The position numbers and the translations under genes were made by a program. The notes under the pieces were generated by a model. It ran no database searches. It worked only from the letters and a program-made list of their open reading frames with translations, and had not been told where the DNA came from. From positions 4,613,001 to 4,677,000 of the forward strand of contig NZ_AP025637.1 of assembly GCF_022846615.1 (NCBI RefSeq): a DNA stretch of 64,000 nt, read 5' to 3'. The DNA comes from Roseomonas fluvialis. GTDB taxonomy: Bacteria > Pseudomonadota > Alphaproteobacteria > Acetobacterales > Acetobacteraceae. Positions 32,184 through 41,263 of this stretch are shown one piece after another; positions within the stretch are counted from its first letter, which is position 1, and each line of letters begins with the position of its first letter.

Positions 32184-33880
32184 CGGCGGTTCTCCGCGAC
32201 CGGATTGGCCGGCAGGCCATTGCGCAACTTGGCCTCGATCTTCGGGCCCTCGTCGCCCTCCGGCCCCAGCGCCAGGGCGCGCCGCCACTGGAACTGCGCC
32301 TCGCGCTGCCGCCCCGCCGTCCAGTACGCGTCGCCCAGGTGGTCGTTGATCACGCTGTTGCGCGGTTCGAGCTCGACCGCGCGCTCGAGCCAGCGGATCG
32401 CGCCGGGCATGTCGCCCAGCTTGAACAGCGCCCAGCCCAGGCTGTCGGCGATATTGCCGTCCTGCGGGCGGAGCGCGACCGCGCGTTCCAGCATGCGCCG
32501 CGCCTCGACCAGGTTCTCGCCGCGCTCCACCCAGGTATAACCCAGGTAGTTGAGCACATAGGGCTGCTCGGGGCTCAGCTCGAGCGCGCGGCGGAAATCC
32601 GCCTCGGCCTGCGGCCAATTGCCGCTGCGCTCACGCGCGATGCCGCGGGCGTAGAAGAGCGGCCAGTGGCCTGCCACCGGCGCCGGCACGCGCAGGATCG
32701 CCTCGTCATAGGCGGCCGCGGCCTCGGTCCAGCGCTGGCGGCTGCGCAGCATGTCGCCAAGCCGGGCCTGGGGCTGCGATGCGGAAGGATAGGCAGCCGC
32801 CACACGGCGGAATTCGGCGATCGCCTGGTCCGGACGGTCGAGCCGGTCGAGTAGCCCGGCGCGGCGCAGCCCCGCCAGGCCCGACAGCATGTCGTCCGCC
32901 GGAATCTGGTCGAGCTGAGCCAGCGCGGCGGCGTATTGCCCTTCGTCCGACAGTGCGTCGGCCGCGAGCAGCATCGCCGGCGCGAAGCCGGGCCGCAGGC
33001 GCTGCGCAAGGCGCGTGAGCGCCAGCGAGAATTCCGCCGCGCCCTGACCACGCAGAGCGCCGGCCAGGGCGAGATGCGCCTCGGCCATGCCTTCCACGGC
33101 CGAGGTCACGGGCCGCGTCGCGATCAACTGGCGCATCGCCTGCTCGCCGGTGGCCAGCGCCAGGTCGTCCTGCCCGCGCGAGAGGGTCTCGACCAGGCGC
33201 TCGGCCTCCGATTCGCGGCCGCCGCGCGCCAGGATGCCGGCCGAGATCTGCACCAGGCGCAGCGTCGGTGGGCTGTTGTCGCCGATCGCGATTCGCACGA
33301 AGCGCTCGGCCTCGCGCGCACGGCCGGACAGGTCGCAGATCAGCGCGGCGTGCAGCGCATAGAGCGTGCGCAGCCGGCCCGATTCCGACAGCGGGCGCAG
33401 CAGCGCCACCGCGGCGTCCGTCTGGCCCTTGCCGTGCAGCGTCCAGGCGAGAAGCAAGGGCTGCAGCAACTGCGCCGCGCCCTGGCGCGGCAGGGTGCGG
33501 ATGCGTGCCTCGGCACGGTCCCAGCGGCCGGCCTGGGCTTCCGTGCCGGCGATCAGCATGGCGGCCAGAGGGTTGTCCGGCAGACGCCGCGCGAGGCGCA
33601 CAGCTTCGGGCCGGCCGTCCAGCAGCGTGGCGATGAAAGCGCGCTGAACCACCTCGGGCTGGTCGGGGTCGGCGCGCAGGGCGGCCAGCAGGGCGTCAGC
33701 GGCCACCCGCGTGTCGGATTCCGATGTCGCGAAGCGCCCCGCCAGATAGGCGCCGAAGGGGTTGGTCGGAGTCGGCGCGAAGGTCGCCTCGCCGGCCCGG
33801 CCGCCCTCGGCGGCGGCGCAGGCGGAGAGCAGGGCAGCGGCGAGGAGCAGGGTACGCGGCGACGGCAGGGACAGCATCAT
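32180..33880 (-). CDS. TPR-repeat lipoprotein
   Basis: This 566-residue protein begins with a lipoprotein signal, LLLAAALLSACAAAEGG (lipobox LSAC), so it should be anchored to a membrane facing the periplasm. The rest is a helical solenoid with many tetratricopeptide repeats. The clearest are near the C-terminus: PLFYARGIARERSGNWPQAE, YVLNYLGYTWVERGENLVEA, NIADSLGWALFKLGDMPGAI and VINDHLGDAYWTAGRQREAQ. TPR lipoproteins of this size sit upstream of ispE in many alphaproteobacteria and are thought to scaffold envelope complexes; the partner is unknown. ispE starts on its stop codon. Confidence 0.88.
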   Translation of the reverse strand: MMLSLPSPRTLLLAAALLSACAAAEGGRAGEATFAPTPTNPFGAYLAGRFATSESDTRVAADALLAALRADPDQPEVVQRAFIATLLDGRPEAVRLARRLPDNPLAAMLIAGTEAQAGRWDRAEARIRTLPRQGAAQLLQPLLLAWTLHGKGQTDAAVALLRPLSESGRLRTLYALHAALICDLSGRAREAERFVRIAIGDNSPPTLRLVQISAGILARGGRESEAERLVETLSRGQDDLALATGEQAMRQLIATRPVTSAVEGMAEAHLALAGALRGQGAAEFSLALTRLAQRLRPGFAPAMLLAADALSDEGQYAAALAQLDQIPADDMLSGLAGLRRAGLLDRLDRPDQAIAEFRRVAAAYPSASQPQARLGDMLRSRQRWTEAAAAYDEAILRVPAPVAGHWPLFYARGIARERSGNWPQAEADFRRALELSPEQPYVLNYLGYTWVERGENLVEARRMLERAVALRPQDGNIADSLGWALFKLGDMPGAIRWLERAVELEPRNSVINDHLGDAYWTAGRQREAQFQWRRALALGPEGDEGPKIEAKLRNGLPANPVAENRR

Positions 33881-34103
33881 GGACCCATCCTAGCGGCCCG
33901 CGTTGCGCCGCACCACGGCGGATGCGGTGGTCATCGACGGCGATCCCGGCGGCCCGGACCAGCCGACTCTGCTGCCGCTCAGTGTCTGTCTGAAATGTCC
34001 GTGATCGGCCAGCCATGCATCTGCGGCAAGCCGTCGCGTCTGGCCGCGCAAGGGCTGCGGGGCTAGGGTGACGGTCAAGACCCAGCCGCGGAGGAATACG
34101 CCG

Positions 34104-35540
34104 ATGTCGTACCCCAATGTCCAGTTGCACGTGAACGGGGAGTGGCGCGCGGCGCGCTCCGGCAAGACACTGAACGTGCTGAATCCCGCGACCGAGGAAG
34201 TGATCGGCACCGTCGCCCACGCCGAGCGCGCCGACCTCGATGAGGCCCTGGCCGCCGCCGAGCGCGGCTTCGCGACTTGGCGCAAGGTTTCCGCCTTCGA
34301 CCGCTACAAGCTGATGCGCAAGGCCGCGGACATCTTCCGCACCCGCGCCGACGCGACCGCGCGGCTGATGACGCTGGAACAAGGCAAGCCGCTGCCCGAG
34401 GCGAAGATGGAGGTGATGGCCGCCGCCGACATCATCGACTGGTTCGCCGAGGAAGGCCGCCGCGCCTATGGCCGCGTGATCCCGGCCCGCGCCGAGGGCG
34501 TGTACCAGCTGGTGGTGAAGGACCCGATCGGCCCGGTCGCCGCCTTCACGCCGTGGAACTTCCCGATCAACCAGGTGGTGCGCAAGCTGTGCGGCGCGGT
34601 TGCGACCGGCTGCTCGATCATCGTGAAGGCGCCCGAGGAAACCCCTGCGAGCCCCGCCGAGCTGATCCGCGCCTTCGTCGATGCCGGCCTGCCGCCGGGG
34701 GTCGCGAACCTGGTCTATGGCGTGCCGGCGGAGATCAGCGAGTACCTCATCAAGCACCCGATCATCCGCAAGGTGACGTTCACGGGGTCGACCCCCGTGG
34801 GCAAGCTGCTGGCGGGCATGGCGGGCGCGCACATGAAGCGGGTGACGATGGAATTGGGCGGCCATGCGCCGGCCATCGTGTTCGACGATGCGGACCTGGA
34901 CCTCGCGGCCAAGACGTTGGCCGGGGCGAAGTTCCGCAATGCCGGCCAGGTCTGCGTCAGCCCGACGCGATTCCTGGTGCAGGAGAAGCTGTATGACGGC
35001 TTCGTGGAAAAATTCGTTGCGCACACCAAGGCGCTGAAGGTCGGCGACGGCATGGCCGAGGGCACCACGATGGGCCCGCTCGCGCATGACCGCCGCGTGC
35101 CCTGGGTCGAGATGCTGGTGCAGGATGCGCAGCAGAAGGGGGCGAAGGTGCACACCGGCGGGTCGCGCATCGGCAACAAGGGCTATTTCTACGAGCCCAC
35201 GGTGATGACCGACGTGCCGAAGGATGCCCGCGCGATGAACGAGGAGCCCTTCGGCCCGATGGCGATGATCTCCCGCTTCAAGGATTTCGACGAAGTGGTG
35301 CAGGAAGCCAACCGCCTGCCCTATGGCCTCGCGGCCTATGCCTTCACGCGTTCGGCCAAGACCGCGAACGCGATCGCCGCACAGGTCGAGAGCGGGATGA
35401 TGACGATCAACCACCTGGGCCTGGCGCTGCCCGAGGTGCCGTTCGGCGGCATCAAGGACAGCGGCTATGGCAGCGAAGGCGGCAGCGAGGCGATCGAGGC
35501 GTATCTGAACACGCGCTTCGTGTCGCAGGCGGGGATCTGA
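34104..35540 (+). CDS. NAD(P)-dependent aldehyde dehydrogenase (succinate-semialdehyde dehydrogenase-like)
   Basis: This 478-residue ALDH has the cofactor region [20 protein letters not shown], then [12 protein letters not shown], the catalytic Glu in [12 protein letters not shown] and the nucleophilic Cys in [15 protein letters not shown] late [10 protein letters not shown] and [12 protein letters not shown] complete the fold. Cys-x-Ser-Pro-x-R and the overall pattern resemble succinate-semialdehyde or related carboxylated-aldehyde dehydrogenases. The substrate is not certain. The start at 34104 has GAGGAA upstream. It stands alone and ends before an inverted-repeat region that may terminate it. 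Confidence 0.9.
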   Translation: MSYPNVQLHVNGEWRAARSGKTLNVLNPATEEVIGTVAHAERADLDEALAAAERGFATWRKVSAFDRYKLMRKAADIFRTRADATARLMTLEQGKPLPEAKMEVMAAADIIDWFAEEGRRAYGRVIPARAEGVYQLVVKDPIGPVAAFTPWNFPINQVVRKLCGAVATGCSIIVKAPEETPASPAELIRAFVDAGLPPGVANLVYGVPAEISEYLIKHPIIRKVTFTGSTPVGKLLAGMAGAHMKRVTMELGGHAPAIVFDDADLDLAAKTLAGAKFRNAGQVCVSPTRFLVQEKLYDGFVEKFVAHTKALKVGDGMAEGTTMGPLAHDRRVPWVEMLVQDAQQKGAKVHTGGSRIGNKGYFYEPTVMTDVPKDARAMNEEPFGPMAMISRFKDFDEVVQEANRLPYGLAAYAFTRSAKTANAIAAQVESGMMTINHLGLALPEVPFGGIKDSGYGSEGGSEAIEAYLNTRFVSQAGI

Positions 35541-35544
35541 CAGG

Positions 35545-35588
35545 AAGGTTGGGGGAGGAGAACCTCCCCCAAGCCCCCACCCTTTTTC
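35545..35588 (+). repeat. REP-like hairpin element, copy A (possible terminator of the aldehyde dehydrogenase gene)
   Basis: TTGGGGGAGG and CCTCCCCCAA form a perfect 10-bp stem around AGAA, followed by a C-rich stretch and CTTTTTCT. The T-run makes it terminator-like on the plus strand. The whole element matches copy B in reverse orientation. Confidence 0.75.
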
Positions 35589-35594
35589 TGGCCG

Positions 35595-35625
35595 TTGGGA
35601 ACTGACCTCCGTTGTCAGTCCCCAA
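35595..35625. repeat. Central dyad between the two REP-like copies
   Basis: TTGGGAACTGAC and GTCAGTCCCCAA form a 12-bp stem with one mismatch around CTCCGTT. It sits midway between the two inverted hairpins, making a composite three-hairpin block. Confidence 0.6.
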
Positions 35626-35631
35626 GTGCCA

Positions 35632-35677
35632 AAAGAAGGAGGGGGTTCGGGGGAGTTCGCTCCCCCGACCTTTCTTT
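35632..35677 (-). repeat. REP-like hairpin element, copy B (inverted)
   Basis: TCGGGGGAG and CTCCCCCGA form a perfect 9-bp stem closed by a TTCG tetraloop. Read on the minus strand, the flanks (AAGGTCGGGGGAG and CCCCCTCCTTCT) match copy A. It ends five bases before the MFS start codon, inside the expected ribosome-binding region. Confidence 0.75.
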
Positions 35678-35681
35678 CGCG

Positions 35682-36866
35682 ATGCGCACCCTTTTCCAAG
35701 AGCGCGACTTCCTCCGCCTCTGGGTCTCAGGCCTGTGCGTCTTCGTCGTGCGCTGGCTCGAGACGCTGGCCGTCGGCGTCTTCGCCTATGCCGCCACGGG
35801 CTCGGCCTTCGTGGTGGCGATGCTCACCATGCTGCGCCTGCTGCCGATGGGGCTGTTCGGCGCCTTCCTGGGCGCGGCGGCGGACCGCATGGACCGCCGC
35901 CAGGCGCTGCTGCTGGTGGTGCTGTCGCAGGCGGTGACGTCAGCGGTGATCGCGGGCCTCGCCTTCGCCGATGCCATCGCGGTTTGGCACCTGGCGGTTG
36001 CCTCCTTCGTGAACGGCATCGCCTGGGCGTCCGACAACCCGGTGCGGCGCGCCATGATCGGCCAAGTGGTCGGGCCCGCGCGCATGGGTGTCGCGATGTC
36101 GGTCGATGTCGCGACCAGCAACGGCAGCCGCGTGCTCGGGCCGACGCTAGGCGGAGTGGTGCTGGCGACGGTCGGGCTGGATGGCGCGTTCCTGCTGAGC
36201 GTGGCGATCTACATTCCCGCGGTCGTCGCGGTGCTGCGCCTGCCGCGCACACCGCCCGCGCCCGTTGCGGTGGTGACGCCGGTGCTGGCCAGCATCGCCG
36301 AAGGGCTGGCGGTGGTGCGGCGCGAACCGCGCCTGGTGGGCGCGCTGATGGTGACGTTGCTGTTCAACCTGTTCGGCTGGCCCTGCACCAGCATGATCCC
36401 GGTGATCGGCAAGGACCAGTTGGCGCTCGGCCCGCAAGGGGTCGGTCTGCTGGCCGGCATGGATGGCGTGGGCGCCTTCCTGGGGGCGGTGACGATTGCG
36501 CTGCTGGCGCGGCCCGAACACTACAAGGCGATCTACCTCGGCGGCATCACGCTGTACCTGGCCATGACCGTGGCGTTTGCGCTGGCGACGGGACCGCTGG
36601 CGGCGGGCACGGCGCTGTTGCTGTCGGGCGTGGGCGGGGCGGGCTTCGCCATCATGCAGCCGACGCTGATCTTCCTGGCGACGCCGGTCGAGATGCGCAG
36701 CCGCATCCTGGGGCTGCTGTCGGTGTGCATCGGGCTGGGGCCGATCGGGTTCCTGGTCTTGGGCGGGCTGGCGGAGGTGTTCGGTGCGCCGGCGGCGACG
36801 GCGATGATGGGCCTGGCGGGGCTGGCGGCGCTGGCCGCGACGCGCCGCTGGTGGACACATATCTGA
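35682..36866 (+). CDS. Major facilitator superfamily transporter
   Basis: This 394-residue membrane protein has about twelve helices. The early part shows LRLWVSGLCVFVVRWLETLAVGVFAYAATG in adjoining segments, and the loop 2-3 motif GAAADRMDRRQALL is the MFS motif-A region. The NGIAWASDNPVRRAMIG segment is common in the enterobactin-exporter-like MFS branch (EntS/TMEM-type). The substrate is unknown. The start at 35682 lies immediately after the inverted hairpin copy B. There is no clear ribosome site, so translation may be affected by the hairpin. A CinA-type gene follows 15 bases downstream. Confidence 0.88.
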   Translation: MRTLFQERDFLRLWVSGLCVFVVRWLETLAVGVFAYAATGSAFVVAMLTMLRLLPMGLFGAFLGAAADRMDRRQALLLVVLSQAVTSAVIAGLAFADAIAVWHLAVASFVNGIAWASDNPVRRAMIGQVVGPARMGVAMSVDVATSNGSRVLGPTLGGVVLATVGLDGAFLLSVAIYIPAVVAVLRLPRTPPAPVAVVTPVLASIAEGLAVVRREPRLVGALMVTLLFNLFGWPCTSMIPVIGKDQLALGPQGVGLLAGMDGVGAFLGAVTIALLARPEHYKAIYLGGITLYLAMTVAFALATGPLAAGTALLLSGVGGAGFAIMQPTLIFLATPVEMRSRILGLLSVCIGLGPIGFLVLGGLAEVFGAPAATAMMGLAGLAALAATRRWWTHI

Positions 36867-36881
36867 ACGGAGGAGGCTGCG

Positions 36882-37361
36882 ATGGACATGCTGCTGCCCG
36901 CGGCGCGGGCAATCGGCGAGAGGTTGAAGGCACGCGGCGAGACGGTGGCGGTGGCCGAGAGTTCGGCCGGCGGGCTGATCTCGGCCGCGCTGCTCGCGGT
37001 GCCGGGAGCCTCGGCGTATTTCCTTGGCGGTGCGGTGGTCTACACCAAGGCGTCGCGGGCAGGTCTTCTCGGGATCACGGATGCCGACATGGCTGGGATG
37101 CGATCGTCGTCGGAGCCCTACGCGATCCTGCTGGCACGGACGGTGCGGGCGCGCATGGGCGCGGACTGGGGCTTCGCGGAAACCGGCGCGGCCGGGCCGT
37201 CCGGCAACCGGTACGGCGATGCGGCGGGGCATGCCTGCCTGGCGGTATCCGGGCCGGTGGAGCGCGTCATCACGCTGGAGACCGGGGCGCCGGGGCGCGA
37301 GGCCAATATGCGTGCCTTCGCTGCCGCGCTGTTCCGCCTGGCGGCCGAGGTGATCGAATGA
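36882..37361 (+). CDS. CinA-family nicotinamide-nucleotide amidohydrolase (PncC-like)
   Basis: This 159-residue protein consists of the CinA C-terminal domain alone. It has GETVAVAESSAGGLISAALLAVPGAS in adjoining segments, GGAVVYTKASRAGLL, and FAETGAAGPSGNRYG. This domain deamidates nicotinamide mononucleotide to nicotinate mononucleotide in NAD recycling. The catalytic-type ESS and GGAVVY regions are intact. The start has GGAGGAGG upstream. It follows the MFS gene closely and precedes a MoxR/VWA pair. Confidence 0.87.
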   Translation: MDMLLPAARAIGERLKARGETVAVAESSAGGLISAALLAVPGASAYFLGGAVVYTKASRAGLLGITDADMAGMRSSSEPYAILLARTVRARMGADWGFAETGAAGPSGNRYGDAAGHACLAVSGPVERVITLETGAPGREANMRAFAAALFRLAAEVIE

Positions 37362-37425
37362 TCCGGGCTTGCGTGAAGCGCGCCCCGGCCCGACCTTGAC
37401 GCCGGGACGATCAAGGGAAGCAGAC

Positions 37426-38274
37426 GTGGCGCAGTTCAAGGGCACCGAACGCTATGTCGCGGGGCGCGACCTGGAGGTCGCGGTCAATGCCGCCGTCGCG
37501 CTGCAGCGCCCGCTGCTGGTGAAGGGCGAACCGGGCACCGGCAAGACCGTACTGGCGCAGGAGATCGCGAAGGCGCTCGGCTATCCGCTGATCGAATGGC
37601 ACATCAAGTCCACCACCAAGGCGCAGCAGGGGCTGTACGAATACGACGCGGTGTCGCGCCTGCGCGACGGGCAGCTCGGTGATCCGCGCGTGCACGACAT
37701 CGCGAACTACATCGTCCGCGGCAAGATGTGGGATGCCTTCGAGAGCGAGCAGCCTGTCGTGCTGCTGATCGACGAGATCGACAAGGCCGATATCGAGTTC
37801 CCGAACGACCTGCTGCTCGAGCTCGATCGCATGCAGTTCTTCGTCTACGAGACCCGCAAGACCGTCGCGGCGAAACACAGGCCGGTGGTGATCATCACCT
37901 CGAACAACGAGAAGGAATTGCCGGACGCGTTCCTGCGCCGCTGCTTCTTCCACTACATCCGCTTCCCCGACCGCGAGACGATGGAGATGATCGTCAAGGC
38001 GCACTACCCCGATATCCGCCAGGGGTTGCTGCGCGAGGCGCTGAACGTCTTCTTCGAGATCCGCGATGTGAACGAACTCAAGAAGAAGCCGGCGACCAGC
38101 GAGCTGCTGGACTGGCTGAAGCTGCTGACCATCGAGGACATGCCGCCCGAGGCGCTGCGGTCGTCCGATGCCAAGTCCGCGCTGCCGCCGCTCTATGGCG
38201 CGATGCTGAAGAACGAGCAGGACGTACACCTTTTCGAGCGGCTCGCTTTCCTGGCGCGGCGCCGCGGGCAGTAG
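37426..38274 (+). CDS. MoxR-family AAA+ ATPase
   Basis: This 282-residue AAA+ protein has Walker A (VKGEPGTGKTVLAQEIA), Walker B (VVLLIDEIDKADIEFPNDLL), sensor 1 (VVIITSNNEKELP) and an Arg-finger region (FLRRCFFHYIRFPD). MoxR ATPases work as chaperones that mature or insert cofactors, usually with a VWA-domain partner, which is encoded directly downstream. The start is the GTG at 37426 with AAGGGAAG ahead. An upstream in-frame ATG would add 19 unrelated residues. Confidence 0.93.
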   Translation: MAQFKGTERYVAGRDLEVAVNAAVALQRPLLVKGEPGTGKTVLAQEIAKALGYPLIEWHIKSTTKAQQGLYEYDAVSRLRDGQLGDPRVHDIANYIVRGKMWDAFESEQPVVLLIDEIDKADIEFPNDLLLELDRMQFFVYETRKTVAAKHRPVVIITSNNEKELPDAFLRRCFFHYIRFPDRETMEMIVKAHYPDIRQGLLREALNVFFEIRDVNELKKKPATSELLDWLKLLTIEDMPPEALRSSDAKSALPPLYGAMLKNEQDVHLFERLAFLARRRGQ

Positions 38275-38276
38275 CG

Positions 38277-39455
38277 GTGTTCGCGCCCTTCATCCTCGCG
38301 CTGCGCGCGGCGGGCGTGCCGGCCTCCATCATGGAGTACCTGGCGCTCCTGCGCGCGATGAAGGAGGGCGTCGCCGACTTCAGCGTCGATGATTTCTACC
38401 ACCTGTGCCGCGCCGCCCTGGTGAAGGACGAACGCCACCTCGACCGCTTCGACCGCGTTTTTGGCGAGATCTTCAAAGGGCTGGAGACGCCGCAGGGCGA
38501 AGCGCCGCGGACCCTGCCCGAGGAATGGCTGCGCAAGATCGCCGAGAAGACCCTGACACCCGAGGAGATGGCCGCGATCGAGGCCATGGGCGGCTTCGAT
38601 GCGCTGATGGAGACGCTGAAGAAGCGGCTCGAGGAACAGAAGGGCCGGCACCAGGGCGGGTCCAAATGGATCGGCACCGCCGGCACCTCGCCCTTCGGCG
38701 CCTATGGCTACAATCCGGAAGGCGTGCGGATCGGCCAGAGTGAATCGCGCCACCGCCGCGCGGTGAAGGTCTGGGACGAACGCAACTTCAAGGACCTGGA
38801 CGAGGACGAGGCGCTGTCCTCGCGCAACATGAAGGTCGCGCTGCGGCGGCTGCGCCGCTTCGCGCGCACCGGCGCGGCGACGGAACTGGATCTGCCGGGC
38901 ACGATCGGGGCCACGGCGCGCAATGGCGGCTCGCTCGACCTGCACATGGTCCCGGAGCGGCACAACGCCGTGAAGGTGCTGCTGCTGATGGACATCGGCG
39001 GGTCGATGGACGACCACATCCGCATCTGCCAGGAGCTGTTCACCGCCGCGCGGTCCGAATTCAAGCACCTGGAATTCTGGTACTTCCACAACTGCCCGTA
39101 TGAACGCGTCTGGCGCACCAACCGCCGCCGGCGCGAGACCGAGCGCCCGATGATGGAAGTACTGCGCACCTACGGCCCCGATTGGCGCCTGGTGTTCGTG
39201 GGCGACGCCACCATGAGCCCCTACGAAATCATCCAGCCCGGCGGGTCCGTGGAGCATTGGAACGAGGAAGCCGGCCAAGTCTGGATGGCACGCCTGACGC
39301 GGCACTTCCGCAAGGCCGCCTGGCTGAACCCGGTGGACCAATCCCACTGGCGCTACACGCAATCCATAGGGATCATGGAGCGCCTGATGGAAAACCGCAT
39401 GTACCCGCTGACACTCGCGGGCCTCGAGACCATGGCGCGCCAGCTCGCGCGCTGA
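38277..39455 (+). CDS. VWA-domain protein (CoxE-like), partner of the MoxR ATPase
   Basis: This 392-residue protein begins VFAPFILALRAAGVPASIMEYLALL in adjoining segments, typical of CoxE-like VWA proteins. It has a helical N-terminal half, and the metal-ion adhesion site VLLLMDIGGSMDDHI (Asp-x-Gly-x-Ser) is near residue 237. The GTG at 38277 is two bases past the MoxR stop. MoxR-VWA pairs remodel or assemble large enzymes. In carboxydotrophs CoxD/CoxE mature the CO dehydrogenase, but no molybdenum hydroxylase gene is near, so the client is unknown. Confidence 0.9.
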   Translation: MFAPFILALRAAGVPASIMEYLALLRAMKEGVADFSVDDFYHLCRAALVKDERHLDRFDRVFGEIFKGLETPQGEAPRTLPEEWLRKIAEKTLTPEEMAAIEAMGGFDALMETLKKRLEEQKGRHQGGSKWIGTAGTSPFGAYGYNPEGVRIGQSESRHRRAVKVWDERNFKDLDEDEALSSRNMKVALRRLRRFARTGAATELDLPGTIGATARNGGSLDLHMVPERHNAVKVLLLMDIGGSMDDHIRICQELFTAARSEFKHLEFWYFHNCPYERVWRTNRRRRETERPMMEVLRTYGPDWRLVFVGDATMSPYEIIQPGGSVEHWNEEAGQVWMARLTRHFRKAAWLNPVDQSHWRYTQSIGIMERLMENRMYPLTLAGLETMARQLAR

Positions 39456-39530
39456 ATCATGTTTGACCGCGCGATTCAGCCCTCCGGCGCCTGCGCGCCT
39501 CCGGCCATCGCGCTGAAGAAGGAACCGACC

Positions 39531-40727
39531 ATGTCCGCTGCCACCCGCATTCCCCGCGGCCGCCAGTTCTTCGCCAATCCCGGGCCGACCAACATCCCGG
39601 ATTCCATCCTGAAGGCCGTCGCGCATGTCAGCGTCGACTTCAACGACCCGGCCTTCCTGAAGGTCTATGACGATGCCGTGGCGGGCGTGAAGCGCATCCT
39701 GCGCACGCAGCACGACGTGTTCCTCTATACCGGGTCCGGACACGCGGCGTGGGAAGCAGCGCTGGTCAACCTGTTCTCCGCCGGCGACGAGCTGCTGGTG
39801 ATAGAGACCGGCTACTTCTCCGAATCCTGGGCGAAGATGGCGCAGGATTTCGGGCTCAAGATCCGCACGCTAGCCGCCGATTGGCGCCGTGGTGCGGACT
39901 TCGCCGCACTGCGCGCGATGCTCGCCGCCGATACCGGCCACGCGATCAAGGCGATCTGCGCCGTTCAGAACGAGACGGCGACGGGCATGGAACTGCCGCT
40001 GCCCGAGGTGCGCGCCGCGCTGCAGGCCACCAACCATCCGGCACTGCTGCTGGTCGACACCATCTCCTCGCTTGGGTCGATGGAATTCCGCATGGACGAC
40101 TGGGGCGTGGATGTCGCGGTCGGCGGCAGCCAGAAGGGGCTGATGCTGCCCACCGGCATGTCGTTCACCGGCGCCTCGCCCAAGGCGCTGGCGGCGCATG
40201 CGGCATCGACGCTGCCGAAATCCTACCTCAACTGGACGCACATGCTCACGCGTCGACACAAGTCCTTCATCGGGACGGTGCCGACCTCGCTGTTCTACGG
40301 GCTGCAGGAATCGGTGCGGCTGCTCGAGGAAGAAGGCCTGGACCAGGTCTTCGCCCGCCACGCGCGCCTGGCTGAAGCGGTGCGCCGCTGCGTGCGCCAT
40401 TGGTCGGGCAACAACGGGCCGCAGCTTTTCTGCCTCTCGCCCGACCGTTACTCGAATTCCGTTACCGCCGTCATGATGCCCGAGGGGCATGACGGCGACG
40501 CGCTGCGGCGGATCGCGCTGCAGGTGTTCAACGTCTCGCTCGGCGGCGGGCTCGGGCCGCTCGGCGGCAAGGTGTTCCGCATAGGGCACCTGGGCGACCT
40601 GAACGAACCGATGATCCTCGGCACGCTCGCGACCGTGGAAGCCGCGATGCGCGTCGCCGGCGTACCGCACGCGCCGGGGGGCGTGAACGCGGCAGTCGAA
40701 TACCTGGCCGACGCGGCGCGAAGCTGA
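39531..40727 (+). CDS. Serine-glyoxylate aminotransferase family protein
   Basis: This 398-residue fold-type I PLP enzyme starts FFANPGPTNIPD, with TGSGHAAWEAALVNLFS, the PLP Asp in LLVDTISSLGSMEF and the Schiff-base Lys in GGSQKGLMLPTG. These match serine-glyoxylate / alanine-glyoxylate aminotransferases, which convert glyoxylate to glycine while serine becomes hydroxypyruvate. Such an enzyme could use glyoxylate released by the ureide pathway encoded 11 kb away. It is not in an operon with the VWA gene, as about 75 bases separate them. Confidence 0.9.
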   Translation: MSAATRIPRGRQFFANPGPTNIPDSILKAVAHVSVDFNDPAFLKVYDDAVAGVKRILRTQHDVFLYTGSGHAAWEAALVNLFSAGDELLVIETGYFSESWAKMAQDFGLKIRTLAADWRRGADFAALRAMLAADTGHAIKAICAVQNETATGMELPLPEVRAALQATNHPALLLVDTISSLGSMEFRMDDWGVDVAVGGSQKGLMLPTGMSFTGASPKALAAHAASTLPKSYLNWTHMLTRRHKSFIGTVPTSLFYGLQESVRLLEEEGLDQVFARHARLAEAVRRCVRHWSGNNGPQLFCLSPDRYSNSVTAVMMPEGHDGDALRRIALQVFNVSLGGGLGPLGGKVFRIGHLGDLNEPMILGTLATVEAAMRVAGVPHAPGGVNAAVEYLADAARS

Positions 40728-40734
40728 CCGCGCC

Positions 40735-41202
40735 ATGGCGTTCGAGATCGAACGCCGCTTCCTGGTGCAGGGCGAGGCCTGGCGCACCGACGTGACCACG
40801 ACGCGCCACCTGCGGCAGGGCTACCTCGCGCGGGAAGACGGCGTGTCGGTGCGCGTGCGCGTGGCCGGCGATGCGGCACGGCTCACCATCAAGGGACCCG
40901 GCGGTCTCGTGCGACGGGAATTCGAGTACGACATCCCGGCCCGCGATGCCGAGGACATGCTGGCACTGCTCTGCGCCGGGCGCAGCCTCCGCAAGACACG
41001 CCACGAGGTGCCGCTCGACGGGCTGGTGTGGGAGGTCGATGTCTTCGAAGGCGCCCTCGCCGGCCTGGTGGTTGCCGAGGTCGAACTTCCCGCAGCCGAC
41101 CATCCCCTGCGCGTCCCCGCTTGGGCGGGGCGCGAGATCACCGCCGACCCGCGCTATGCCAATGCCGCCCTCGCCTCCGCCACCGCGCCCCCACGGGGGT
41201 GA
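40735..41202 (+). CDS. CYTH-domain protein (triphosphate-tunnel family)
   Basis: This 155-residue protein starts with the CYTH signature MAFEIERRFLV (Glu-x-Glu-x-Lys/Arg), followed by HLRQGYLA, VRVRVAGDAARLTIKGPGG and a late VWEVDVFEG. The fold forms a tunnel that binds triphosphates with metal. Members are inorganic triphosphatases, thiamine triphosphatases or class IV adenylate cyclases. The Lys/Arg change in the first motif is common in the triphosphatase branch. The protein is single-domain and lacks a CHAD domain. It follows the aminotransferase by seven bases. Confidence 0.87.
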   Translation: MAFEIERRFLVQGEAWRTDVTTTRHLRQGYLAREDGVSVRVRVAGDAARLTIKGPGGLVRREFEYDIPARDAEDMLALLCAGRSLRKTRHEVPLDGLVWEVDVFEGALAGLVVAEVELPAADHPLRVPAWAGREITADPRYANAALASATAPPRG

Positions 41203-41263
41203 CGACGCGCGCGACCACCCTTAGGCTTCCCGCACCGAAAGCAAGACCAGGGGAAACGTCCAC

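Noticed and set aside
35595..35681. N-terminal extension of the MFS gene by 29 residues
   Set aside because: The extension would be encoded by the inverted hairpin elements and is not hydrophobic or conserved; the ATG at 35682 fits the family start.
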